64,000 nucleotides of DNA from NCBI GenBank assembly GCA_016787755.1, contig JAEUUA010000002.1, positions 62,001 to 126,000 on the forward strand, written 5' to 3'. The notes under the pieces were generated by a model. That model was not told the origin of the DNA. It did not search any database and saw only the letters and a program-made list of their open reading frames with translations. Below are positions 27,702 through 35,640 of the stretch, piece by piece. The first letter of the stretch is position 1. Each line of letters starts with the position of its first letter. The DNA is from Cyclobacteriaceae bacterium (GTDB lineage Bacteria; Bacteroidota; Bacteroidia; Cytophagales; Cyclobacteriaceae). A program made the translations under genes and the position numbers.

Positions 27702-29663
27702 GTGCACAAGTTCTCTTTTTTACTCCCTTCAGCCTGTATTCCTGATTCTCTTCGTCAGAGTGTGCATATCACGAATATTTTATCAGGAATTTTCTCCGTG
27801 TTAACGCTCCTGCTTTTTTTTAGTTTATATATGTCATTTGGATGGGTAAATACCTCCGGTTATATTATTCTGTTAGCCGTTTTATTTCTGATCAACATTT
27901 GGATTAACCGATCGTACTACAATTTCGGGCGACTGCTCTTTTGTCTTACCCCGGTTTATCTCACTTTATTTGTTTCGATTTATGATAAATGGTTAAATCC
28001 CCAACAGAGTTACATAACTTATTTTGATAGCAGGTTTATTTTACTGGTTACGACCATTCTTCCTGCTGTTTCCTTTAAATTGTACGAGCGTTTAAAACTT
28101 GGAATATGTCTGGCATCCACATTTATTTGTTTGGTGCTATACGATCCCCTTCACGCTCTTTTCGGATTGGATTACTTCCAGCGCGGGTTTGATGCCACTT
28201 ATTATTATCATATAAATTACTTTGTACTAATTTCTTATTTTGTTTTGTTGTTTGGAGTGATTACGCTAAAGGTAATTACGGAACGGGCTGTGCAACATAT
28301 GAATGAAACCCTGGGGCACCTAAATTCTGCCAATGATCAGCTAGTTGCCAAAAATTTAGAACTGACGATCCTTAATCAGGCTTTAGAAATCCGCACAGCA
28401 GAGGCAGTCCGGCAGCAAGAGGAAGTAAAGATAAGCAGGGGATTAATCACTGAGGCCAATCGGCTTATCAGCGAACAGCAGGAAAAACTTTGGACCTCCA
28501 ATCAAAGATTGGAGGAAACAGTCAAGGAAAAAAGTGCTGCACTCATGCGAACGAACCAAGAGTTAGTGCGTCATAATAATGAACTGCGTCAATTTTCCTA
28601 TACGATATCCCATAATTTGCGGGGTCCGGTAGCTCGGTTGTTAGGGTTAACCGATTTAATGGGCAGACCACTTACCCATGAGGAACGCGATGAAATTGCT
28701 TTAATGATTCAACGTTCCGGACATGAGTTGGATGGCGTGCTGCGCGACCTCAGTTTAATCATTGATATTCGGAACGACTTATATCAAGTGCGTGAAAAAA
28801 TCTCTTTTCAAGAGGAGTGGCAGAAAACAGTTTCCATGCTGCAGGATCAAATTCGGCCCGACTATAACATTGTGGTTGATTTTGAGAATGCCCCGGTCGT
28901 GTTTTCATTGCGGGCTATGATCCAGAGCATTCTCTTTAATTTATTGAGCAATGCAATTAAATATCGCGACCCGGAGCGACCTCTTCGCGTTTCCATTAAA
29001 ACGAATACGTTGCCCGATAATAACATTGTTTTGCAAGTAATAGATAATGGGCTGGGATTTAATATTGAAAATCAGCGGGAAAATCTTTTTAAACTGTACC
29101 GTAGATTTCACACCCATGTAGATGGGAAGGGACTGGGTCTTTACCTTGTGAAAACTCAAGTCGATACGTTGGGTGGAAAAATTGACGTGGAGAGTGAGGT
29201 CAATCACGGTACAACATTTACCATTACGTTGCCCACGCCACCGGATACGAGCAAGCAAATTTTCTTTGAGAGCGAAGCCGCGCAAATTTATTACGATGCT
29301 AATCTGAACAATACGGTTATTATTTGGAGACGTAATATTAGTAGCATTGAGTACCGCAGGGCATTTCAAACCGTACTGCATACCCTAAAGACATATCGAA
29401 CGCCCGGTTGGATTGCCGATTTAAGGTTGCAGGGTAAAGTAGCAAGTGAGGATCAGATTTGGTTTTTAAATACGGTAATTCCAGAAGCAATAAACAACGG
29501 ACTGAAACGCATTGCCGCTGTAGGATTAAAGGACCCTATTCGAAATGATTATTTTCAGCGGATGTCGGTACGGATGACCGAACTCGGTGTTGAGTTGAAA
29601 GTAGTTGAGTCGTTGGAGGAAGCGATTGCGTGGATGGAAGAGTTTGTAACTGCCTATCATTGA
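27702..29663 (+). CDS. Membrane sensor histidine kinase with C-terminal STAS-like domain
   Basis: 653 residues from the GTG at 27702 (TTGs at 27672 and 27687 are alternatives). The first 200 residues carry about six membrane helices without a large external loop; a coiled coil follows (TAEAVRQQEEVKISRG onward). The phosphoacceptor histidine lies in FSYTISHNLRGPVARL, and the ATPase domain shows NLLSNAIKYRDP, DNGLGFN and GKGLGLYLVK. After it a domain of about 120 residues (VIIWRRNISSIEYRRAF, GWIADLRLQGKVASEDQIWF, VVESLEEAIAWMEEF) resembles SpoIIAA/STAS-like modules. No response regulator is adjacent. It overlaps the DUF952 gene by one base (TGATG). Confidence 0.88.
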   Translation: MHKFSFLLPSACIPDSLRQSVHITNILSGIFSVLTLLLFFSLYMSFGWVNTSGYIILLAVLFLINIWINRSYYNFGRLLFCLTPVYLTLFVSIYDKWLNPQQSYITYFDSRFILLVTTILPAVSFKLYERLKLGICLASTFICLVLYDPLHALFGLDYFQRGFDATYYYHINYFVLISYFVLLFGVITLKVITERAVQHMNETLGHLNSANDQLVAKNLELTILNQALEIRTAEAVRQQEEVKISRGLITEANRLISEQQEKLWTSNQRLEETVKEKSAALMRTNQELVRHNNELRQFSYTISHNLRGPVARLLGLTDLMGRPLTHEERDEIALMIQRSGHELDGVLRDLSLIIDIRNDLYQVREKISFQEEWQKTVSMLQDQIRPDYNIVVDFENAPVVFSLRAMIQSILFNLLSNAIKYRDPERPLRVSIKTNTLPDNNIVLQVIDNGLGFNIENQRENLFKLYRRFHTHVDGKGLGLYLVKTQVDTLGGKIDVESEVNHGTTFTITLPTPPDTSKQIFFESEAAQIYYDANLNNTVIIWRRNISSIEYRRAFQTVLHTLKTYRTPGWIADLRLQGKVASEDQIWFLNTVIPEAINNGLKRIAAVGLKDPIRNDYFQRMSVRMTELGVELKVVESLEEAIAWMEEFVTAYH

Positions 29664-29983
29664 TGATCTATCACGTAGTTACCTCGCATGAATGGAAACA
29701 ACAGCATAACGCGGATCAATTTGCTCCAGCTTCTTTTGCTGACGAAGGATTTATTCATTGCTGCACACAAGTGCAGCTGGCCGGAGTATTGGAACGATAC
29801 TACAAAGGACGAACTGACTTACTTCTTCTAACCATAGACGATCAGGCCCTGGCGTTTCCGGTAAAATATGAAAGGGCTACAAATAATGAATTGTTTCCGC
29901 ACCTCTATGGCATAATTAATAAAAATGCGATTACGGCTGTTGAAAAAATTACCTATCCTTCGGCTAACGAATCCTGCTTCTAA
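29663..29983 (+). CDS. DUF952-family protein
   Basis: 106 residues, starting at the ATG that overlaps the kinase stop. It matches the small DUF952 family: IYHVVTSHEWKQ at the start, then FADEGFIHCCTQVQLAGVLERYY and FPHLYGIINKNAI. The conserved histidines and arginines suggest an ADP-ribosyltransferase-like or nucleotide-binding fold, but no activity is established in my knowledge. Coupled translation with the kinase does not by itself indicate a joint function. Confidence 0.88.
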   Translation: MIYHVVTSHEWKQQHNADQFAPASFADEGFIHCCTQVQLAGVLERYYKGRTDLLLLTIDDQALAFPVKYERATNNELFPHLYGIINKNAITAVEKITYPSANESCF

Positions 29984-30020
29984 TACTTATATTTAAAGGC
30001 TAATTTTAAAGCGTCTTCCA

Positions 30021-30557
30021 ATGACAAGTTCATTAAATAAATTCGGGATTATTGCGTTCGCCATACTGATCGCAGCCGGGGCAATCTATTTTTTAATGCG
30101 CAAGCCAATCCCCAGTTTATACATCAACGAAATTTTGGCCAGCAGTACTTCGTGTTGCCCGGATCAATCGAGTGGTCAAGATGAGTTTGATGATTGGATT
30201 GAAATCTACAATGCCAGCGCTGAACCCATAAATATGGGCGGTATGTATTTTTCGCAAAATAAAAAGAAACCCCTCAGTTATTTGATTTTGGCTACGGATC
30301 CTCAATTAACCACAATACCTCCCGGTGGACATTTGTTACTTTGGGCAGATGGTTCGCCTGAGCAAGGTGCGTTGCATCTTAAATTCAAACTCAACCAAGA
30401 AGGCGAATATATTGGTCTCTTTAACAAAGATGGGCGCATGATTGATGAGTTGAAATTTGGCAAGCAAACTGTCAATCACTCCTATGGTCGTGTTACCGAT
30501 GGCAGCGCAGACTGGAAAGAGTTTTCTGAGCCCACACCCGGGATAGCGAATAGGTAG
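30021..30557 (+). CDS. Membrane-anchored lamin-tail domain protein
   Basis: 178 residues. One N-terminal membrane helix (IIAFAILIAAGAIYFLM) is followed by a lamin-tail immunoglobulin-like domain (LYINEILASSTS, DWIEIYNASAEPINMGG, LLLWADGSPEQG, YGRVTDGSADWKEFSEPTPGIAN). Lamin-tail domains occur in bacterial surface proteins and are thought to help bind ligands or other proteins. It is probably a periplasm-facing membrane protein of unknown role. Confidence 0.85.
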   Translation: MTSSLNKFGIIAFAILIAAGAIYFLMRKPIPSLYINEILASSTSCCPDQSSGQDEFDDWIEIYNASAEPINMGGMYFSQNKKKPLSYLILATDPQLTTIPPGGHLLLWADGSPEQGALHLKFKLNQEGEYIGLFNKDGRMIDELKFGKQTVNHSYGRVTDGSADWKEFSEPTPGIANR

Positions 30558-30722
30558 GCCAATATTGGGTCAATTTTGGAATAACTGTAATGTTTAGATT
30601 AATATGATGCATGCAATTTGTCAATTCTTTTAAAACCAAGACTTATCTTCGCTAATAATTATTATCAAAAATATAAACATATTTTTTATCTTCGTAAACA
30701 AAATTTTTAAGAATTTAAAAAT

Positions 30723-32054
30723 GTGAAACAGCTCATTCTTAGCAGTTATATATTACTAACATTAGCAGGTTGCATTGATCCAGAAATAAAAATTTCTAAA
30801 TCTCAAAATATTACTACAATTGACAAACTAGAAGAATCTCTTGCCTATAAATTAAGCCCTTCTGCAGCAGACCAACTTACGATTTCATTTTTAAATAACC
30901 AGAATCGTGATTTTGAATCACTAACCTTAATGCAAGGAGATGCAAAATTAGCAACATTTGATTTCATCAGGGACCCTTTTGGAGGTCAGATATTCTCAGC
31001 TGATGTAAAATACCAATTTAAAGAAGGTGAATTCTATGATTTTTTGATAGCATCTAAAGAAATCCTAGATACAGTATTCGTATACCATCTGAAAAACTAC
31101 AAACACATATATACACAAAAATTCAATTATCATAAAATCGATAATTGGACTCATTTGCACGAGTATGATTTTGACCCCAACCGAAAATTCCTTTTTGTAA
31201 CTGATTTTGACAATAATAAGTTTATTCTTAAAAAGATTTCTCTTGAGGATAATACTGTTTTTACTCTACCTAATAACTTCTCTGGAGCACCAATAAGAGT
31301 TATTTCTGACAACGAAATTATTAGCTACTCTCTTTTTTATAATAATCATTATTTAAAGGGGGATTCAGCAGCATTGTTAAAATATAATCTTAGTACCGGT
31401 ACTACTCAATTTCTGGATTGGATTTCGGCTGACTATATAATGTTTTCAAGAGTTGTAAACGATCATGTTATGTTTAACAACCCAATATTTACTTCAAAGA
31501 CTTCAACTCTGATTGATCTATCAGATGACACGAAAACTGTTTTGTCAAATAGTGATATTAATACGCTCAGATTTAGAAGTGAAACATTTGATAATCTATA
31601 TAGTATCGATAATAATATTTTTGATTGGAGTTCAACTTCATTTGTAAAGAAGATCAATATTCCAGAAAAGGCTTTTATATCATATATTGACGAAGTAGGT
31701 CAATTCAGTTTTGTGATAGAAACTGTTAGCGATTTAAATTATTCAAATTATCAATCCAGATTGTTGGTTTACAAGGGAATCGAACTCTTACATCAAGGTA
31801 ATTTTGAGGAAAATTGCCAAATAAATTTAGGTAAAATCATTAAACCAGTAGACAATAAAATTATTTTTTTTAAAAACTATGGGTTGAGTCATAGTCCAAA
31901 AATTAGCGGCTACTATTCGTTTGATTTAAGGACAGGCGAGACAGCCCTAGTTCATTGTGACGAAGACAATTCAGCAATAAGAGATTTCACGTTGAATGAT
32001 AATACCTTCTTGTCTGTGCGGTCTCAAGGGCTTTACAAAATAACAACCAATTAG
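30723..32054 (+). CDS. AT-rich lipoprotein of unknown function
   Basis: 443 residues from a GTG start (an ATG two bases earlier is followed at once by a stop). The lipobox LTLAGC gives a lipidated Cys at residue 17. The remainder is a repetitive beta pattern (FDFDPNRKFLFVTDFDNNKF, LIDLSDDTKTVL, YSFDLRTGETALV) suggesting a beta-propeller. I recognise no family. Base composition is visibly more AT-rich than that of both flanks, and codon use favours A/T endings, consistent with recent acquisition. Confidence 0.75.
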   Translation: MKQLILSSYILLTLAGCIDPEIKISKSQNITTIDKLEESLAYKLSPSAADQLTISFLNNQNRDFESLTLMQGDAKLATFDFIRDPFGGQIFSADVKYQFKEGEFYDFLIASKEILDTVFVYHLKNYKHIYTQKFNYHKIDNWTHLHEYDFDPNRKFLFVTDFDNNKFILKKISLEDNTVFTLPNNFSGAPIRVISDNEIISYSLFYNNHYLKGDSAALLKYNLSTGTTQFLDWISADYIMFSRVVNDHVMFNNPIFTSKTSTLIDLSDDTKTVLSNSDINTLRFRSETFDNLYSIDNNIFDWSSTSFVKKINIPEKAFISYIDEVGQFSFVIETVSDLNYSNYQSRLLVYKGIELLHQGNFEENCQINLGKIIKPVDNKIIFFKNYGLSHSPKISGYYSFDLRTGETALVHCDEDNSAIRDFTLNDNTFLSVRSQGLYKITTN

Positions 32055-32083
32055 CACTACGCCTCCAGATTCCTATTTCTCAT

Positions 32084-32105
32084 CAGAGTCTCGCTTCGGA
32101 CTCTG
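32084..32105. repeat. Hairpin between convergent genes
   Basis: CAGAGTC pairs with GACTCTG around an eight-base loop. There is no adjoining T run, so it is a structured element but not a textbook terminator. It sits between the AT-rich lipoprotein and the end of the rhamnose operon. Confidence 0.45.
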
Positions 32106-32156
32106 CTGTAATCTAAATTTTGGTTACTGAGAAAATATTTCAAGGCAGGACTACCG

Positions 32157-33434
32157 CTAAATCTTAACCTTCTCAAGCGTTATCAACTGCTTTGGTTTGT
32201 TCTTGGTATTCCAGACTTCATGAATAGCCAGCGCTGCACCTAATGCACTCGCTTGATGCAGATCTGCAGAATAGGTGCTTACTTCAGGATAAACCTTTGC
32301 CAGCATATTCATAAACAACGGGTTCTTACTAAACCCGCCATCTACATATATGTTCTTGACCGTTGACTGCATAATCAAATCGGTAGCTGCTTTTTGCATC
32401 GAAATCAATTCTGCAATGAGTGTGTGATAGGCTGCTTCGAACGTTGAATCTGATTTTTTTAAATCCTTGTTGTAGGAAACTTGTGTGTAGGCGTGTTCGT
32501 CTTTATGAAATCGCTCGGTTAATTTTTTAAAAGCCTCATCGTGCCAATGCCCTGCAAATAACCGTGATGCTTTTACGGGTTTCCCTTCATAGGTCAGGTA
32601 GCATAGGCAATCTCTTTGTAGTTCATCAGCAGTTAATTCAGAATGATTGAAGGGATTTAAACTGATGCTCCATGTACCAGTTGATAAGAGTACAAAAGGT
32701 TCTTTCATGTATTGCAGGTAGGGGATTAGTGCCGCTGAGCTATCATGCAGTCCCAAGCCTACGCTAAGCGTTTGATTGTTAATTGAAACTTTATATGTAT
32801 GAGAATCAGGTTTGATGGGTGCGAGTTTTTGTAAAATTGATTCTGCAGAAACCCAGGTGTGATAATCGTTCTTAGTAAAGTCCCACAAATTAGTGTGGCA
32901 GCCAATACTCGTAATGCCCGATGCAACCTTACCACTGAATAGATAGCTAATATATTCCGGTAGGTGCAGTGAGTATTTTATTCTTTTGAAGATGTCAGGT
33001 CGTTCATGTTTCAGCCAATAAAGTTGCATGCCTGAGTTTAGATTTCCCAACACAGGCGAAGCAGTTACCCGAGCAAACTCATTTTCACCGCCATAGGTAT
33101 CATAGAAAGTTTGCTTCAGATTTTCTGGGAAGGGTTTTAGGTAGTTGTAAAGTGGGGCAACCGGTTTTCCTGTTTCATCCACATGCACAAAACTGGCGCC
33201 ATGTGCGGATACATTGAATGCTTTGATCTCAAACTCTTTGAGTAAGGCTACTTCCTTGAATGTTTCTGTTACCCAATGTGTTAGCGCATGGATATCTTCG
33301 CAAGGAAATCCATCTTCATCTTTAGTTTCAGGCAGTTCAATTGATTTTTCAAAACGGATTTTATAGTCCTCATCAAAGAGAAAAATTTTCTTGTTGGTTT
33401 TACCGATGTCGAAGATGCAGATAACTAGAATCAT
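32157..33434 (-). CDS. rhaB: FGGY-family carbohydrate kinase, probable L-rhamnulokinase
   Basis: 425 residues. It is expected to phosphorylate L-rhamnulose to L-rhamnulose 1-phosphate. The N-terminal phosphate motif is IFDIGKTNKKIFLFDED, and later FGGY-type segments are HDSSAALIPYL, LLSTGTWSISLNPF and IYVDGGFSKNPLFMNMLAKV. The family covers many sugars; the substrate assignment rests on neighbours encoding the isomerase, mutarotase, aldolase and transporter for rhamnose. It is the last gene of that operon, 40 bases after the isomerase stop, with a short repeat in between. Confidence 0.87.
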   Translation of the reverse strand: MILVICIFDIGKTNKKIFLFDEDYKIRFEKSIELPETKDEDGFPCEDIHALTHWVTETFKEVALLKEFEIKAFNVSAHGASFVHVDETGKPVAPLYNYLKPFPENLKQTFYDTYGGENEFARVTASPVLGNLNSGMQLYWLKHERPDIFKRIKYSLHLPEYISYLFSGKVASGITSIGCHTNLWDFTKNDYHTWVSAESILQKLAPIKPDSHTYKVSINNQTLSVGLGLHDSSAALIPYLQYMKEPFVLLSTGTWSISLNPFNHSELTADELQRDCLCYLTYEGKPVKASRLFAGHWHDEAFKKLTERFHKDEHAYTQVSYNKDLKKSDSTFEAAYHTLIAELISMQKAATDLIMQSTVKNIYVDGGFSKNPLFMNMLAKVYPEVSTYSADLHQASALGAALAIHEVWNTKNKPKQLITLEKVKI

Positions 33435-33448
33435 AATTAAATCTCGTT

Positions 33449-33476
33449 CACTGTCAGTCTGAGCCTGTCGAAGACT
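33449..33476. repeat. Short repeat at the rhaI stop codon
   Basis: The segment CTGTCAGTCTGAGCCTGTCG (33451-33470) with AAGACT after it recalls a family of interspersed repeats seen in many Bacteroidota genomes (from memory). It overlaps the rhaI stop codon at 33475-33477 and fills most of the gap to the kinase. Confidence 0.5.
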
Positions 33477-34749
33477 AAAGTCCTGTCGCCATTGTTTTTA
33501 ATCCCCGTTCGGAAATTAACTGCTTGCGCACTTGTAAATCCCTGAATAATGAAATGGGTTGAAGGGCAGCTCCGGCTCGTAACCTCGACTCAGCAACTAA
33601 CGGCCTCACATCGGTGCGATACGCTTGCTGCAAAATCTCTTCAGCTTTAGTTACATCATTGGCTCCCTGAGCACGGTTTAGCGCACCTCGATCTACCAGC
33701 AGCGCTTGAGCATAAGCAATCTTGATCGCTTCAACAGATTGAAGTAAATCCTCCAATGGATCTTTCACATTGTGCGATGCGTCAATCATCCAACCTAAAT
33801 CGGTGGCATGGTTCATCTTTCTGGCGTCCATGCCTTCTACCAGTTCATTAAAAATTAAAAAGAGTTGATAAGGATTAATACTGCCCACCGTAAGATCATC
33901 ATCTCCATATTTAGAATCGTTAAAATGAAATCCGCCTAACTTTTTTTCCATCAGCAACAGCGAAACAATCTGTTCGATGTTGGCATTGGGAAGATGATGG
34001 CCGAGATCAACCAGCGTATAGGCTTTTGGTCCAAGTTTACTAGCATACAAATAAGATTGTCCCCAATCACCTACGGTCATCGAATAGAAATTGGGTTCAA
34101 AGGCTTTATACTCAACAAACATTTTCCAGTTGGATGGCAAGGCGGAATAAATTTCCTGAAGACCTTCGAGTGTGCGTTCAAAGGCTTTTCTAAAATTCAA
34201 CTGACCGGGAAAACAAGAACCATCGGAGAGCCATACGGTAATTGAATTAGAGCCAAGTGCTTTACCGTGTTTGATTACTTCAAGGTTATGATCAATCGCC
34301 TGCTGACGAACTTTTGCATTTACATGCTGAAGAGAACCAAATTTATAGCTTAGTTTTTGTCCGGGTTGGTCTTGAAATGTGTTTGAGTTAACGGCATCAA
34401 ATACTAAGTCATGCTCGGTAGCCAATGCTTTTATTTTTCGGGTATTGGTTGGGATATCCCACGGAATGTGCAGTGAAATAGCGCCACTCGATTTATTAAG
34501 CGCATGAAGTAAACCAACGTCTTCAATTTTTTCTTCTAAGGTTCGAGGCTCGCCACCACCTGAAAACCTCCCGAAGCGAGTACCACCCGTGCCTAAGGCC
34601 CAACTCGGTACTGCAATTTGAAAATCAACCAGTTTGCCGATTACTTTCTTTGCATTTGAGTTTTCACTCACAAGCTGCTTTACTTTTCGCTGATGAGCGG
34701 AGTTAAGCTTGTCGTTGTGTTTCTGGATTTGGGTTTTGTCTATTCTCAT
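33475..34749 (-). CDS. rhaI: L-rhamnose isomerase (RhaI type)
   Basis: 424 residues from the ATG at 34749; an upstream in-frame ATG at 34788 would add residues encoded by repeat DNA and is rejected. It isomerises L-rhamnose to L-rhamnulose. The TIM-barrel, metal-dependent features are WALGTGGTRFGRFSGGGEP, SLHIPWDIP, VEYKAFEPNFYS (Glu ligand), LVDLGHHLPNANIEQ and GGFHFNDSKYGDDDL (Asp ligand). This is the Pseudomonas-type isomerase rather than E. coli RhaA. It is separated from rhaM by the GxxExxY cassette. Confidence 0.9.
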   Translation of the reverse strand: MRIDKTQIQKHNDKLNSAHQRKVKQLVSENSNAKKVIGKLVDFQIAVPSWALGTGGTRFGRFSGGGEPRTLEEKIEDVGLLHALNKSSGAISLHIPWDIPTNTRKIKALATEHDLVFDAVNSNTFQDQPGQKLSYKFGSLQHVNAKVRQQAIDHNLEVIKHGKALGSNSITVWLSDGSCFPGQLNFRKAFERTLEGLQEIYSALPSNWKMFVEYKAFEPNFYSMTVGDWGQSYLYASKLGPKAYTLVDLGHHLPNANIEQIVSLLLMEKKLGGFHFNDSKYGDDDLTVGSINPYQLFLIFNELVEGMDARKMNHATDLGWMIDASHNVKDPLEDLLQSVEAIKIAYAQALLVDRGALNRAQGANDVTKAEEILQQAYRTDVRPLVAESRLRAGAALQPISLFRDLQVRKQLISERGLKTMATGL

Positions 34750-34760
34750 AGTATAAGTTA

Positions 34761-35273
34761 TTTGAACCACGAAGGCACTAAAGCACAAAGCTGCACTAAG
34801 GCTTTCTATGGTTTATATTTTATAATATCAATCTTTTAATTCCACTCTTCATGAGTGGTACATGAAAATTTATTAATAGGCCTAGGCGTTTCTCGGTGAG
34901 TTTCAGATAACTCAATAGTTGAGCTTCCCATACCGGATGATAATTTTCCTGAGCTTTAAGTTCAACAATAACTAGATCATCCACTAAAATATCCAATCTT
35001 AATCCATCTTCGATATTAAGATTCTTGTAAATAATTGGTACTTCCTTTTGTCTTTGAAAATTAATACCTAGGTCTGCTAATTCGTATGCAAAGCATTTCT
35101 CATAAACACTTTCTAGTAATCCAGGGCCGAGCTCCTTGTGAATTTTGAATGCAATATCAACAATCTGAGTTGCTAAAAATTCTTCTCTATCTGTTAGCTT
35201 TTTAAACATCAAGTTTACTTGATAATAAACACTTTGTGTTTCTTCGTGTTCATTGTGACTTTGTGGTTCAAAC
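34761..35273. mobile_element. Inverted-repeat-bounded cassette carrying a GxxExxY gene
   Basis: The left end TTTGAACCACGAAGGCAC (34761-34778) is mirrored at the right end, where the minus strand reads TTTGAACCACAAAGTCAC (35273-35256). Inward from each end run degenerate CACnAAGG-like units (left to about 34800, right to about 35231). The 513-bp unit contains exactly one gene, at 34820, and splits rhaI from rhaM in an otherwise compact operon. The right end lies one base beyond the rhaM stop codon (35275-35277). Target-site duplication is not evident. Confidence 0.6.
34820..35212 (-). CDS. GxxExxY-family PD-(D/E)XK nuclease-like protein
   Basis: 130 residues. The family signature is Gly31-x-x-Glu34-x-x-Tyr37 in GPGLLESVYEKC. 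A nuclease-like core follows: Asp74 in LRLDILVDD, then Glu84-Leu-Lys86 in IVELKAQEN, then WEAQLLSYLKLTEKRLGLLINF. The fold resembles archaeal Holliday-junction and restriction-type nucleases, but no activity is established for this family in my knowledge. It is unrelated to the rhamnose genes around it and lies between inverted CACnAAGG repeats, so it is probably a passenger or driver of a small element. Confidence 0.9.
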   Translation of the reverse strand: MMFKKLTDREEFLATQIVDIAFKIHKELGPGLLESVYEKCFAYELADLGINFQRQKEVPIIYKNLNIEDGLRLDILVDDLVIVELKAQENYHPVWEAQLLSYLKLTEKRLGLLINFHVPLMKSGIKRLIL

Positions 35274-35274
35274 T

Positions 35275-35589
35275 CTACTTTAAATAAAAAACTTCTGTTA
35301 AGGGAACACTCACCGGTGAGTTATCCGGATTGCTGTCCATAATATCTTTCATATAAGCCCACCACTTTTTCATTACCGGATGATCGGGTAGGGCATCCAT
35401 CGCTTTCGGATCAGTGATGCTCATTGCCCCAAACAAATCATTTGTTTCTTCATCCAGAAATATTGAATAATTTGAAATGCCGGTTTGTTTTAAGAGTGCT
35501 TCCAATTCAGGCCATAGTTGATCATGCCTGCGTTTGTATTCTTCCGTTTGGCCGGCATGAAGTTTCATTTTAAAAGCTAATCGTTTCAT
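35275..35589 (-). CDS. rhaM: L-rhamnose mutarotase
   Basis: 104 residues, the standard size. It interconverts alpha and beta anomers of L-rhamnose before isomerisation. Family features are RLAFKMKLHAGQTEEYKRRH, LWPELEALLKQTGISNYSIF, and the tryptophan pair in MKKWWAYMKDIM near the C-terminus. It lies 51 bases after the aldolase/dehydrogenase stop, with a solo CACnAAGG repeat in that gap, and the GxxExxY cassette lies just beyond its stop. Confidence 0.94.
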   Translation of the reverse strand: MKRLAFKMKLHAGQTEEYKRRHDQLWPELEALLKQTGISNYSIFLDEETNDLFGAMSITDPKAMDALPDHPVMKKWWAYMKDIMDSNPDNSPVSVPLTEVFYLK

Positions 35590-35601
35590 AATGCATTTGT
35601 T

Positions 35602-35640
35602 AAACCACTAAGGCACCAAGTCACCAAGATTCACAAAGAG
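35602..35640. repeat. Solo CACnAAGG-type repeat
   Basis: ACCACTAAGGCACCAAGTCA and following CCAAGATTCACAAAGAG form about four degenerate 8-10 bp units, matching the cassette ends at 34761 and 35273. It carries no gene. It ends exactly where the stop codon of the aldolase/dehydrogenase gene begins (35641). Confidence 0.7.

Noticed and set aside
32084..32105. Terminator of the AT-rich lipoprotein gene
   Set aside because: The hairpin has no adjoining T run on either strand.
34750..34788. N-terminal extension of RhaI from an upstream ATG
   Set aside because: The added residues are encoded by the CACnAAGG repeat of the cassette end, and family members begin at the later methionine.
34761..35273. 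Classical insertion sequence
   Set aside because: There is no transposase; the only gene is a GxxExxY protein, and I see no target-site duplication, so it is described as a cassette with moderate confidence.
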